Below are positions 49,075 through 57,649 of a stretch of 64,000 bases of DNA, one piece after another. The notes beneath the pieces were generated by a model. The model was not told where the DNA came from. It did not search any database and was given only the letters and a program-made list of their open reading frames with translations. Origin of the DNA: Caulobacter endophyticus (GTDB lineage: Bacteria > Pseudomonadota > Alphaproteobacteria > Caulobacterales > Caulobacteraceae); NCBI RefSeq assembly GCF_029543245.1, contig NZ_JARQWV010000017.1, positions 1-64,000 of the forward strand, written 5' to 3'. Numbering within the stretch: position 1 is the stretch's first letter; each line of letters opens with the position of its first letter. A program made the position numbers and the translations under genes.

Positions 49075-49992
49075 TCAGCTCGCGGCGGCGGCGATCCGCG
49101 TGCGCTTCCAGGCGCCGTAGGCGAAGGCGGCGACGCCCAGCCAGATGAACACGAACGACAGCGCCCGCAGCGGCGTGAAGGCTTCTCCGAGGAACACGCC
49201 CAGCAGGAACTGCAGCGTCGGGGCGATGAACTGCAGGAAGCCCATGGCGCTCAGCGGCAGGCGGCGGGCCGACCAGGCGAACAGGGCCAGCGGCACGACG
49301 GTGGCCGGGCCGGCGGCCAGCAGCAGGATCGCGGTGCGAGCGTCCTGGGCGAAGTGGCCGGCCCCGGTCGATTGCAGATGCCAGACATAGAGCAGGCCGG
49401 GAATGGCCAGATAGGCGCACTCGATGAACAGGCCCGTCTGGGCGTCGGCCTTCACCTGCTTCTTGAGGATGGCGTAGATGCAGAAGCTCAAGGCCAGGCC
49501 CAGCGACACCAGCGGCAGGTGGCCGAGCGCGATGGTCTGGATGGCCACGCCCACGGCCGCAAGTCCGATGGCGACCTTGCCCTCGGTGCTCATCCGCTCG
49601 CGGAACAGCAGGGCGCCGGCCGCCATGTTCATCAGGGGGTTGATGTAGTAGCCGAGGCTGGCCTCGATCACCCGGCCGGCGTTCACCGCCAGCACATAGA
49701 TCGTCCAATTGCCGAAGATCGCCAGGGTCGACAGCAGCAGTATGCCCAGCGTCTTGGGCTGGCGCAGCACCTGCGCCACCTGGCCGCCCTGCCTGGCCAG
49801 CAGGACGAGGCCGCCGGCCCAGATCACCGACCACAGAGTCCGGTGGGCGATCATCTCGAACGAGGTGACGCCCATGATCGACAGGGTATGGAAATAGAGG
49901 GGCAGAAAGCCCCAGAGCAGATAGCAGCCGACGCCGGCAAGATAGGCCGAACGCGCGTCGTTGTTCGCACTGCCGATGGTACTGGGAGGCAT
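49075..49992 (-). CDS. rarD: EamA-family transporter RarD
   Basis: A protein of 305 residues with about ten membrane helices. RarD marks are AGVGCYLLWGFLPLYFHTL, AHRTLWSVIWAG, NWTIYVLAVNAGRVIEASLGYYINPLMN and GFLQFIAPTLQFLLGVFLGEAF. Its transport substrate is unknown; the name comes from chloramphenicol-sensitivity studies. The ATG at 49992 is favoured. A G+C-rich hairpin at 49012-49035 lies just downstream. Confidence 0.9.
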   Translation of the reverse strand: MPPSTIGSANNDARSAYLAGVGCYLLWGFLPLYFHTLSIMGVTSFEMIAHRTLWSVIWAGGLVLLARQGGQVAQVLRQPKTLGILLLSTLAIFGNWTIYVLAVNAGRVIEASLGYYINPLMNMAAGALLFRERMSTEGKVAIGLAAVGVAIQTIALGHLPLVSLGLALSFCIYAILKKQVKADAQTGLFIECAYLAIPGLLYVWHLQSTGAGHFAQDARTAILLLAAGPATVVPLALFAWSARRLPLSAMGFLQFIAPTLQFLLGVFLGEAFTPLRALSFVFIWLGVAAFAYGAWKRTRIAAAAS

Positions 49993-50098
49993 GGACCGCA
50001 CCTTTCGCGGAGGGATCTGACAGATAAGGATCCCGGCGTCCGCCCACATCTTGCGGGCCCGCGTCGCTGAAGGGTGCGAAGTATCGCCGAAAGGCGGT

Positions 50099-50132
50099 CC
50101 CGTCGTCCCTCCGCTGGCGGAAGGACGACGGG
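50099..50132. terminator. Hairpin downstream of asd
   Basis: CCCGTCGTCC and GGACGACGGG pair, with a further TCCGC/GCGGA stem inside a one-base mismatch. On the minus strand it lies just after the asd stop and before rarD. The absence of a T-run leaves its role as terminator uncertain. Confidence 0.55.
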
Positions 50133-50142
50133 GGAAGTCGTC

Positions 50143-51171
50143 TTAGGCCAGGGTCTTCTGCTTGATCAGGCCCTTGTCGTGCAGCAGCTGGGCGATCTGC
50201 ACGGCGTTCAGGGCCGCGCCTTTGCGCAGGTTGTCTGCGACGCACCAAAGCGCGATGCCGTGCTCGACGGTCGGGTCCTTGCGGATGCGCGACACATAGA
50301 CCGGGAACTCGCCCTGGCTTTCCTTCGGCGTGATGTAGCCGCCGTTCTCGCGCTTATCGACCACCACGATCCCTTCGGCGTCGCGCAGGATCTCGCGGGC
50401 GTCGTCCTCGTCCAGCGGGCCGGTGAACTCGATGTTGACCGACTCCGAGTGGCCCACCATCACCGGCACGCGCACGCAGGTGGCGACCAGCTGGATGGCC
50501 GGATCCAGGATCTTCTGGGTCTCGACGGTCATCTTCCACTCTTCCTTGGTGAAGCCGTCGTCCATGAAGACGTCGATGTGGGGGATGACGTTGAAGGCGA
50601 TCTGCTTGGTGAACTTCTTGGGCTCAGGCGCGCCCAGGACGAAGACGCCCTTGGTCTGGTCCCACAGCTCGTCCATGCCTTCCTTGCCAGCGCCGGAAAC
50701 CGACTGGTAGGTCGACACCACCACGCGCTTGATCGGCACTTCGTCGTGCAGCGGCTTCAGCGCCACCACCAGCTGGGCGGTCGAGCAGTTGGGGTTGGCG
50801 ATGATGTTCTTGGGGATGACGTTGACGGCGTCCGGGTTCACTTCCGGCACCACCAGCGGCACGTCCGGGTCCATCCGGAAGTGGCTGGAATTGTCGATCA
50901 CGATCGGACCGGCCGCGCCGATCTTCTCGCCCCAGGCGGCCGAGATCGAGCCGCCGGCGCTCATCAGCACGATGTCGACCTTCGAGAAGTCGAACTGCTC
51001 GAGGTCTTCGCACTTGATGATCTGGCTGCCGAACGAGACCTCGGTGCCGATGGATTTGCGCGAGGCGATGGCGTGCATCTTCTCCACGGGGAATTTCACT
51101 TCCTCGAGGATGTTGAACATCTCGCGGCCCACGTTGCCCGTGGCGCCGACCACGGCGACCCGGTAACCCAT
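50143..51171 (-). CDS. asd: Aspartate-semialdehyde dehydrogenase
   Basis: A protein of 342 residues. The NADP motif is VAVVGATGNVGREMFN, the nucleophile Cys129 is in IANPNCSTAQLVVAL, and the stretches VVVSTYQSVSGAGKEGMDEL and CVRVPVMVGHSESVNIEF follow. It reduces aspartyl phosphate, leading to lysine, threonine and methionine. The ATG at 51171 with GGAGACT upstream is preferred. Confidence 0.96.
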   Translation of the reverse strand: MGYRVAVVGATGNVGREMFNILEEVKFPVEKMHAIASRKSIGTEVSFGSQIIKCEDLEQFDFSKVDIVLMSAGGSISAAWGEKIGAAGPIVIDNSSHFRMDPDVPLVVPEVNPDAVNVIPKNIIANPNCSTAQLVVALKPLHDEVPIKRVVVSTYQSVSGAGKEGMDELWDQTKGVFVLGAPEPKKFTKQIAFNVIPHIDVFMDDGFTKEEWKMTVETQKILDPAIQLVATCVRVPVMVGHSESVNIEFTGPLDEDDAREILRDAEGIVVVDKRENGGYITPKESQGEFPVYVSRIRKDPTVEHGIALWCVADNLRKGAALNAVQIAQLLHDKGLIKQKTLA

Positions 51172-51544
51172 CGCAGTCTCCAATCTTTCAGCCCCGACAA
51201 GGGGAATTGCGCCGTCCCGTTACGCCTCGTAACGCGGGTAGGCAAGGGCATGGTTTTGCAAACGCGGCGGCTTATGGCCGCGTTTGTGGGAATAATCTTG
51301 CCCTGCGAGTGCGAGGAGGTGCTTGGCGCCCATCAAATCGCCCGTCATTCCCGCCCTTGTGGCGGGAACCCCTGGTTCAGCTGCCACGTGAGACGCCAGC
51401 GGATCGCTGGCGATCCGCCCCACCCGCTCTTGCGGCCGATAGAGGGGTTCCCGCCACAAGGGCGGGAATGACGGGAGGAGATGGGGACCCCGGGACGCTT
51501 CGTCCAACTGGACAGCGAGCCCGCGCCGGGCGCATACCCACGCC
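51172..51544. other. Divergent intergenic region asd/ubiH
   Basis: This gap of 373 nt holds no credible gene. It contains a 10-bp stem at 51259-51286 (CAAACGCGGC / GCCGCGTTTG) and the large inverted repeat of family C (51341-51475). The promoters of both asd and ubiH must lie in or beside these repeats. Confidence 0.6.
51341..51475. repeat. Perfect 33-bp inverted repeat (palindrome family C)
   Basis: The arms 51341-51373 and 51443-51475 are exact reverse complements over 33 nt. Each arm folds internally on TTCCCGCC-CTTGT-GGCGGGAA. The centre (69 nt) contains another palindrome, CGCCAGCGGATCGCTGGCG. It is the only large palindrome of the window in a divergent region (between asd and ubiH). 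Confidence 0.93.
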
Positions 51545-52795
51545 ATGCGCAAGCACGACGCCGACGTCATCATCGCCGGGGCCGGCATGGCCGGAACCAC
51601 CCTGGCGCTCGCCCTCGCTTCCGGCGGCGTCAGGCCGCTGCTGGTCGACCCGCAGCCCTTCGACGCCCAGCTGGCGCCGACCTTCGACGGCCGCTGTTCG
51701 GCCATCGCCTACTCGTCGTTCCGCCAATGGCGGGCGATCGGCGCGGGCGAGGCCCTGGCGCCCCACGCCCAGCGCATCGAGCAGATCCTGGTCACCGACG
51801 GCAAGGCGCCGGGCGCGGCCTCGGGCAAGCCGTCGCCCTTCTTCCTGCGCTTCGACAGCGGCGAGATCGCCGACCGCTCGGAAGGCGAGCCCCTGGGCTA
51901 CCTGATCGAGAACCGCCAGATCCGCGCGGCCCTGTCGAAGACCGCGCTGGACAAGGGGCTGGAGGTCATCGCCCCGGCCGGCGCGACGGGGCTGGAGGTC
52001 GACGCCTCGGGCGCGCGGGTCACGCTCACCGACGGCCGGGTGCTGAGCGCGCCGCTGGCGGTCAGCGCCGAGGGCCGCAACTCGGCCCTGCGCAAGGCCG
52101 CCGGCATCGGCGACATCGGTTGGGGCTACGGCCAGAGCGGCGTCGTCGCCACCGTGAAGATGCAGCACCCGCACGAGGGCGTGGCGCACGAATACTTCCT
52201 GCCCAGCGGCCCGTTCGCCATCCTGCCGCTGACCGACAACCGCGCCAGCCTGGTCTGGACCGAGAGCACCGCGCGCGGCGAGGCCCTGCGCCACGCCAGC
52301 CCCGAAGCCTTCCACGCCCACCTGATGCGCCGGTTCGGCGATTTCCTGGGGCAAGTCGAGATGGCCGGGCCGGTGTTCGTCTATCCGCTGTCGCTGTCGC
52401 TGGCCGAGCGCCTGGTCGCGCCACGTCTGGCCTTGATCGGCGACGCCGCCCACGGCGTGCACCCGATCGCGGGGCAGGGCCTGAATCTCGGCCTCAAGGA
52501 CGCCGCGGCCCTGGCCGAGGTGGTGGTCGAGGCGATCCGCAACGGCGAGGACATCGGCGCCGAGGCGACGCTGGAGCGCTACGCCCGCTGGCGGCGGTTC
52601 GACAACGTCACCAACGCCCTGGCCTTCGACGGCTTCGTGCGATTGTTCTCGAACGACAATCCGCTGCTGCGCGTGGCGCGGGGCGTCGGCATGGCGGCGG
52701 TCAACCGGATCGCACCGGCGCGCCGGTTCTTCATGCACGAGGCCGGCGGCGGGGTGGGGGATCTGCCGAAGCTGCTGCGCGGGGCGTCGCTGTAG
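51545..52795 (+). CDS. UbiH/Coq6-family FAD-dependent hydroxylase
   Basis: A protein of 416 residues. FAD-binding motifs are VIIAGAGMAGTTLALALAS (GxGxxG), the conserved stretch GYLIENRQIRAAL, and the second FAD motif LALIGDAAHGVHPIAGQGLNLGLKDAAALAEVV, the UbiH signature. It probably carries out one of the ring hydroxylations of ubiquinone synthesis (UbiH, UbiF or UbiI), but which position cannot be told. It is divergent from asd. Confidence 0.9.
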   Translation: MRKHDADVIIAGAGMAGTTLALALASGGVRPLLVDPQPFDAQLAPTFDGRCSAIAYSSFRQWRAIGAGEALAPHAQRIEQILVTDGKAPGAASGKPSPFFLRFDSGEIADRSEGEPLGYLIENRQIRAALSKTALDKGLEVIAPAGATGLEVDASGARVTLTDGRVLSAPLAVSAEGRNSALRKAAGIGDIGWGYGQSGVVATVKMQHPHEGVAHEYFLPSGPFAILPLTDNRASLVWTESTARGEALRHASPEAFHAHLMRRFGDFLGQVEMAGPVFVYPLSLSLAERLVAPRLALIGDAAHGVHPIAGQGLNLGLKDAAALAEVVVEAIRNGEDIGAEATLERYARWRRFDNVTNALAFDGFVRLFSNDNPLLRVARGVGMAAVNRIAPARRFFMHEAGGGVGDLPKLLRGASL

Positions 52796-52803
52796 GCCTT
52801 ACG

Positions 52804-52890
52804 TGGTCCTCGTCCTTCGACAGGCTCAGGATGAGGACCAGTTCAGGCGCGGCGCCTTACCGAAAACCTCATCCTGAGCTTGTCGAAGCA
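52804..52890. repeat. Dispersed palindrome family D
   Basis: CTTCGACAGGCTCAGGATGA at about 52815 and the reverse pattern CCTCATCCTGAGCTTGTCGA at 52867 form an inverted pair, close to the CTTCGACAAGCTCAGGATGA repeat known from many proteobacterial genomes. It lies between the convergent ends of ubiH and the Trm112 gene. Confidence 0.8.
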
Positions 52891-52964
52891 TGCCCTTGGG
52901 CGGGCCGCGCTAGTGGCGCGACCCGAGGGGATAAGGTTTTCGCGGAGCCGAGGGAGGAGGGATC

Positions 52965-53171
52965 CTACTCCCCGTCCGCCAGGCTGCGGGCTTCTTCAGG
53001 CAGCATGATCGGCACGCCGTCGCGGATCGGGTAGGCCAGCTTGGCCGTGTGGCTGACGAGCTCGCCGCGGGCGCGGTCGTAGAACAGCGGCGCGCGGGTC
53101 ACCGGGCAGACCAGCACCTCCAGCAGGCGCGGATCGACGTCGACGGGCGGGGGCGGAGGAGCGGCGGTCAT
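52965..53171 (-). CDS. Trm112-family small protein
   Basis: A protein of 68 residues. The stretch [17 protein letters not shown] and then [18 protein letters not shown] is characteristic of bacterial Trm112/YcaR. The Cys in CPVT is kept, but the other metal Cys of the family are not, so zinc binding is doubtful. The Pro-rich start ([12 protein letters not shown]) is an extension. It is divergent from a lipoprotein gene. Confidence 0.88.
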   Translation of the reverse strand: MTAAPPPPPVDVDPRLLEVLVCPVTRAPLFYDRARGELVSHTAKLAYPIRDGVPIMLPEEARSLADGE

Positions 53172-53279
53172 GGCGCTGTTCTAGAGCCGGCCGATCGATT
53201 GGGAAAGCCCCGCCGCCGGAACCTCTCGCGCGGGCTCGCGGTTGTCGCAGAAGCGATAACAACGATCTCGGATAGCGAC

Positions 53280-53684
53280 ATGACCGTCATCGAACGGACC
53301 TTCCTGGCCGCCGCCGTGGCCACCAGCACCCTGACCCTGGCCGCTTGCGGCTCGATGGGCGGCGGCATGGGCGGCGAAAGCGCCTACAGCCCGCGCCTTT
53401 CGACCCAGGCCAGCGACGAGAAGGCCTTCGCCAGCACCTTCGTCTCGTGCCGCGACGAGGTGCGGGCGGGCAAGACCAGCGGCTTCAAGGTGCATCCGGC
53501 CAGCGCCACGGCCCGCGACCTGCAACCGGGCCCCACCGGCCTGGTGCTCAAGGTTCCGTACGACAAGGCCAAGGGCTCCAAGGGCGTGCGCGCGGCGCTG
53601 GACGAGCGGCACAAGGCCGCCATGGGGCAGTGCCTGTCCGAAAACGGCTACCAGGTGGCCGCCTGGGATGCAGTGAAGCCGTAA
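53280..53684 (+). CDS. Putative lipoprotein of unknown function
   Basis: A protein of 134 residues. The signal peptide ends in the lipobox LAAC (STLTLAACGSMGGG), so it is probably anchored by Cys23. The mature part has two further Cys (VSCRDEV, GQCLSEN), perhaps forming a disulfide. No family recognised. Divergent from the Trm112 gene, with both genes lying in an otherwise minus-strand run. Confidence 0.72.
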   Translation: MTVIERTFLAAAVATSTLTLAACGSMGGGMGGESAYSPRLSTQASDEKAFASTFVSCRDEVRAGKTSGFKVHPASATARDLQPGPTGLVLKVPYDKAKGSKGVRAALDERHKAAMGQCLSENGYQVAAWDAVKP

Positions 53685-53727
53685 GCGACGCGCCTGCGGC
53701 CGTGCGCCCTTCGAGGCTCGGCTGCGC

Positions 53728-54384
53728 CTACTGCACCGAAGGCGGTTCGTCGTCGTCCTGGGCGGCGTCGATCTCCAGCAGCGCCACCAGGGTGCTGCGG
53801 CGGTCGGCGAGGGTGCGGGCCTCGAGCAGGGCCTGCTTCTCCAGCGGATCGAACGGCAGGGCCATGGCCAGGCTGTTGATCAGGGCGTCGGACGGCGCGG
53901 CCTGGGCTTCGTTCCAGTCGATGGCCAGGCCCCGATGGTCGAGATAGCGGCGCAGGGCGTTGAGCAGCGGGGCTGCGTCGCCGACCGCCTCCTGCTGGTC
54001 TTCGCGCAGGTCGAGGTCGAAGGGCGCGAAGTCGGCCCGAACCTGGCGATAGGGCGTGCGCGCCGGCAGTTCCTCGCCCAGCCGGAACCGCGCCACGCCC
54101 GTCAGGGTGATCAGATAGCGGCCGTCGCTGGTCTCGGCGAAGCTGGTCACCCGTCCGGCGCAGCCGATCGGGGCCAGGGCCGGCCGCGTGACGTCGCCGC
54201 CCGGCCGGGTCTGGACCATGCCGATCATCCGCTCGCCCGACATGGCGTCGTCGAGCATGTTGAGATAGCGCGGCTCGAAGATGTTCAGCGGCAGCTGGCC
54301 GCCGGGAAGCAACAGCGCCCCGTCCAATGGGAAGACGGGGATCACCAGCGGCAGGTCGAGGGTCTTCCGGTATACGCCCGGCAT
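53728..54384 (-). CDS. Lon protease N-terminal-domain-like (LON substrate-binding) protein
   Basis: A protein of 218 residues that is only the LON N-terminal substrate-binding domain: IPVFPLDGALLLPGGQLPLN followed by IFEPRYLNMLDDAM, and no ATPase or protease part. The family is common in alphaproteobacteria, usually next to a thioredoxin gene, as here (gap of 78 nt). Function unproved. Confidence 0.9.
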   Translation of the reverse strand: MPGVYRKTLDLPLVIPVFPLDGALLLPGGQLPLNIFEPRYLNMLDDAMSGERMIGMVQTRPGGDVTRPALAPIGCAGRVTSFAETSDGRYLITLTGVARFRLGEELPARTPYRQVRADFAPFDLDLREDQQEAVGDAAPLLNALRRYLDHRGLAIDWNEAQAAPSDALINSLAMALPFDPLEKQALLEARTLADRRSTLVALLEIDAAQDDDEPPSVQ

Positions 54385-54462
54385 GGCGGCCTCCTTGACT
54401 GGGTGTTCTGAACGCTTGTCCCGGCGAACGGGTCCTTCAAGTCCTAGCTGAGCAGGCCATTC

Positions 54463-55371
54463 CTAGCTGAAAAGGATCGACGACAGGCGCTTGCGGCCCT
54501 GCTTGGCTGTTTCCGAGGTCGGGCCGGCGGCCTCGAACACGGTCAGCAGCTGCTTGCGGGCGGCGTCGTCGTTCCAGGTCCGGTCGCGCTGGATGATGGT
54601 CAGCAGGTGGTCGCAGGCCGCGTCCAGCTGGCCCGCGCCCGCCAGGGCCTTGGCCAGCTCCAGCCGGGCCTCGTGGTCGTCGGGGTTGGCGGCCAGGCGC
54701 TGTTCGAAGGCGGCGGTCTCGGACGGGGCGGCTTCGGCGAGCTTGAGGGCGGCGCGCACGCTTTCCAGGTCCGGGTCCTTGGCGTTGGCCGGCGCCATGT
54801 CGGCGATCTCGGCCGCGCGCTCCAGGTCGCCGCCGGCCAGGTAGACGCGGGCCAGGCCGCCCAGCGCCTTGATGTTGTCGGGCTCCATCTGCAGCACCTG
54901 GGCGAAGGCCTGGGCCGCGCCGCCCAGGTCCTCGACGTCCAGGCTCTCCTTGGCCATGGCCAGCAGCTCGTCCACCGCGCCGGCCGCGGGCGGGCCCGAA
55001 ATGCGGTCGATGAACTGCTGGATCTGGCTTTCGGGCAGGGCGCCCTGGAAGCCGTCCACCGGCTGGCCGTCGACGAAGGCGTAGACGGTGGGGATCGACT
55101 GCACGCGCAGCTGGCCGGCGAAGCCCGGGTTCTTGTCGACGTCGATCTTGACCAGCTTGACCGCGCCCTTGGCGGCGGTGACCACCTTTTCCAGCGCCGG
55201 GGTCAGCTGGCGGCAGGGGCCGCACCATGTGGCCCAGAAGTCGACGATGACCGGCTGGGTCTTCGAGGCCTCGATGACGTCGGCCATGAAGCTGGCGTCC
55301 GTGCCGTCCTTGATGTGCTCGCTTTTGCCGCCGGCCGGGATGGGCGCGGGCTTTTCACCGATCAGGGACAT
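54463..55371 (-). CDS. CnoX/YbbN-like thioredoxin with TPR region
   Basis: A protein of 302 residues. The thioredoxin domain (about 25-130) has FWATWCGPCRQLTPALEKV with Cys50 and Cys53. It is followed by a TPR-like helical region (about 140-300). This matches CnoX, a holdase chaperone that hands oxidised proteins to GroEL or DnaK; the retained CGPC suggests reductase activity, unlike the E. coli form SQHC. It is upstream of the LON-like gene. Confidence 0.9.
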   Translation of the reverse strand: MSLIGEKPAPIPAGGKSEHIKDGTDASFMADVIEASKTQPVIVDFWATWCGPCRQLTPALEKVVTAAKGAVKLVKIDVDKNPGFAGQLRVQSIPTVYAFVDGQPVDGFQGALPESQIQQFIDRISGPPAAGAVDELLAMAKESLDVEDLGGAAQAFAQVLQMEPDNIKALGGLARVYLAGGDLERAAEIADMAPANAKDPDLESVRAALKLAEAAPSETAAFEQRLAANPDDHEARLELAKALAGAGQLDAACDHLLTIIQRDRTWNDDAARKQLLTVFEAAGPTSETAKQGRKRLSSILFS

Positions 55372-55521
55372 GACTGCTTCTTCTCTCGTGCGCGGACGCT
55401 CAGCGCCGCAAGATGGTCCTTGGCGAGCCGGTTCGCAATCGGGGGCTGCGCCTTCTTGCTGTGAAGGCGTTTGGCGGCGATGGTGCGCGCCGCCCGTTCG
55501 GGGCGTTCCGCCAGGACCCAC

Positions 55522-56010
55522 ATGATCCATCGTTTCGTATCGCGCGTGCTGGCGGGCCTGTCCCTGGCGACGACGCTGGGCCTCGGCGGCGCGGCCCAGG
55601 CGGCCCAGCCGGCAGCCCCGGCGGCGGTCAAGTCGGCGACGCCCAAGCCGATGGCGTGCGAGCCGCTGTACGCCTTCGTCGCCTCGACACCGCCCGGCGA
55701 CAGCCACGAGGCGGTGTTCTTCTGGCCGGCCGACGAGACGGCCGACACGCCCTACATGTACGCGGTCCTGGCCGGTTCGCCGTCGACGCCCGACGAGGCG
55801 CGCACCGTGCTGTGGGAGGGCTACGCCCAGGCCACCCACAATGTCGAGCTGGAGAAGATGGCCAAGATCCTGGCCGACTGCCTGGCGGCGCCGGCCGGCC
55901 GCAAGCTGACGGCGCTGCGCCCGGCGACGGTGGATCTCGACTGCACGGGCGAACCCACCGTGCGCGCCCGCGGGGCCTGCCTGCGGTTCCGGGTCGGTCC
56001 CCAGCGTTAG
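55522..56010 (+). CDS. Exported protein of unknown function
   Basis: A protein of 162 residues with a signal peptide (MIHRFVSRVLAGLSLATTLG, then a stretch ending AQAAQP). The mature part has four Cys (ACEPLYAFV, LADCLAAP, DLDCTGEP, RGACLRF), suggesting two disulfides. No family was recognised. It is divergent from the thioredoxin gene and ends at a family A repeat. Confidence 0.7.
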   Translation: MIHRFVSRVLAGLSLATTLGLGGAAQAAQPAAPAAVKSATPKPMACEPLYAFVASTPPGDSHEAVFFWPADETADTPYMYAVLAGSPSTPDEARTVLWEGYAQATHNVELEKMAKILADCLAAPAGRKLTALRPATVDLDCTGEPTVRARGACLRFRVGPQR

Positions 56011-56052
56011 GCGGGGTCGATACTCAACGCCTGGGACGATTTTCAACCGTGC

Positions 56053-56148
56053 ATCCCCGCGCAGGCGGGGATCCAAGCCGCGGCTGGGGATGATCCACAG
56101 CCGAGCCGCATCTTGAAAGTCAGCTTGGGTCCCCGCCTTCGCGGGGAT
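56053..56148. repeat. Dispersed palindrome family A, copy 4
   Basis: Arms at 56053-56078 and 56123-56148 match the family (ATCCCCGCG..GCGGGGATCCAAGC and its inverse), with a 44-nt centre. It lies between the convergent ends of the exported-protein gene and proX. Confidence 0.88.
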
Positions 56149-56192
56149 TTGGCGGTTTGGAACGTGGCGACCTTGTACCGGCCGATCTGGCG

Positions 56193-56699
56193 CTAGCCGA
56201 CGACGGCCATCGCCTCGAAATCGACGATCATCGGCTCGACGCCCAGGGCGGCCAGGAACCGGCGGAAGCCCGCCTGGCTGACGGCGGTGGTGGCGTCGTT
56301 CTTCAGCGGGTGGAAGTTGACCGGATCGGCCTCGCTCAGCGCCTTGTCGAGCACGAAGCGGATCTTGCGGTCCTGGTCGTTGATCAGGCCGAAGGCGGTG
56401 ACCGAGCCGGGGGTGACGCCCAGCGTCTCGACCATCATCGCCTCGGGGCCGAATGACAGCCGGCCCGAGCCGATCACGTGATGCAGCTTCTTCAGGTCGA
56501 TCGTCGTCTCGCCCAGCGCCGAGATCAGCCACAGCTGGCCCTTGGCGTCCTTGAGGAACAGGTTCTTGGTGTGGCCGCCGGGCAGGGCCTTCTTGATCTC
56601 CAGCCCCTCCTCGACGCGGAACACCGGCGGGTGGTCGAGGGTGGCGTGGTCGACGTCGTGGGCGTCGAAGAAGGCGATGAGATCGGCGCGGGTCTTCAT
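56193..56699 (-). CDS. Prolyl-tRNA editing protein ProX (YbaK-like)
   Basis: A protein of 168 residues, the INS-like editing domain: [20 protein letters not shown], then the active-site Lys region [20 protein letters not shown], and the stretch [28 protein letters not shown]. It removes alanine wrongly attached to tRNA-Pro. The ATG at 56699 is preferred to one 12 codons earlier. The gene is separated from the next upstream gene by 73 nt. Confidence 0.92.
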   Translation of the reverse strand: MKTRADLIAFFDAHDVDHATLDHPPVFRVEEGLEIKKALPGGHTKNLFLKDAKGQLWLISALGETTIDLKKLHHVIGSGRLSFGPEAMMVETLGVTPGSVTAFGLINDQDRKIRFVLDKALSEADPVNFHPLKNDATTAVSQAGFRRFLAALGVEPMIVDFEAMAVVG

Positions 56700-56772
56700 G
56701 GCCCCTGTAAAGCGAAGGGCGAGGCGGCTGGTCAAGCCGCCCCGCTCTTCTGAAGGCGATATCTCGCGCCGC

Positions 56773-57465
56773 TTATTGGGTCAGCGGGCGCAGGATGATC
56801 TCGACCCGGCGGTTCTGGGCGCGGCCCTCGGCGGTGTCGTTGGAGGCGATCGGCTGGCGCTCGCCCTGGCCGGCCACGAACACGCGGTCGGGCAGCACGC
56901 GGCCGGGGCCGGTCAGATAGCCCGCCACCGAGCCGGCGCGGCGCTCCGACAGGGCCTGGTTGTAGTCGTCCGGACCGCTGCTGTCGGCGTGGCCGACCAC
57001 GTCGATGGTGGTCTGCGGATAGGCGTTCAGGGTGCGGGCCACGTCGTCGAGCACGCGGGTGAACTGCGGCTGCACGTCCGACTTGTCGATCGCGAAGGTC
57101 ACGTCGCTGGGCATGACCAGAACGATCTGGTCGCCGTTGCGGCGGATCATCACGCCCGAACCTTCCAGGCTGCGGCGGAAGTCGGCCTGCTGGCGGTCCA
57201 TGTAGTTGCCGACCGCGCCGCCGGCCAGGGCCCCGATGCCCGCGCCGATCAGCGCGTTCTTGCGGCCCTGCTCGCCCTTGTTGGTGTTGGTCAGATAGCC
57301 CAGCAGGGCGCCGCCGGCCGCGCCGGCCAGGGCGCCGGTGCCGGTGTTGTTGCGCACCGGCATGCCGGTATAGGGGTCGGTGGTGGTGCAGGCCGTCATC
57401 GCGCCGGCGCCGAGCAGCAGGGCGCCGAAGGCGGCGGCGTGGAACGCGGTCTTCTTGTTCATCAT
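56773..57465 (-). CDS. OmpA-family peptidoglycan-binding lipoprotein
   Basis: A protein of 230 residues with signal peptide and lipobox AMTACT. A Gly-rich segment ([20 protein letters not shown], then [14 protein letters not shown]) follows, and then an OmpA domain (about 120-225) with [26 protein letters not shown] and [10 protein letters not shown], where the conserved Asp and Arg bind diaminopimelate. It likely links the outer membrane to peptidoglycan. The Gly-rich segment resembles glycine zipper modules. Confidence 0.92.
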   Translation of the reverse strand: MMNKKTAFHAAAFGALLLGAGAMTACTTTDPYTGMPVRNNTGTGALAGAAGGALLGYLTNTNKGEQGRKNALIGAGIGALAGGAVGNYMDRQQADFRRSLEGSGVMIRRNGDQIVLVMPSDVTFAIDKSDVQPQFTRVLDDVARTLNAYPQTTIDVVGHADSSGPDDYNQALSERRAGSVAGYLTGPGRVLPDRVFVAGQGERQPIASNDTAEGRAQNRRVEIILRPLTQ

Positions 57466-57594
57466 GGCCGGGATCCTGTCGTTGTTCGTGCCGAGGTTTA
57501 GCTCAAGCCGGGCAAACGCGCCCGTTTATAGTCAAGTTCCGACAAACCGGATGAGCGGGGCATGAACGGCCTTCGTTCCGCCGCCTGTTGGGTG

Positions 57595-57614
57595 TAGTAA
57601 GGCCCGTCTTACTA
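57595..57614. promoter_or_regulatory. Inverted repeat upstream of the 2OG oxygenase gene
   Basis: TAGTAAGGCCCGTCTTACTA has perfect 7-bp arms around GCCCGT, 36 nt before the oxygenase start codon. The size fits a dimeric repressor or activator. The regulator is unknown, and no second copy was found in the window. Confidence 0.5.
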
Positions 57615-57649
57615 ATCGCGCCCATTTTTCTCACCTTCGAAGGCCAACC

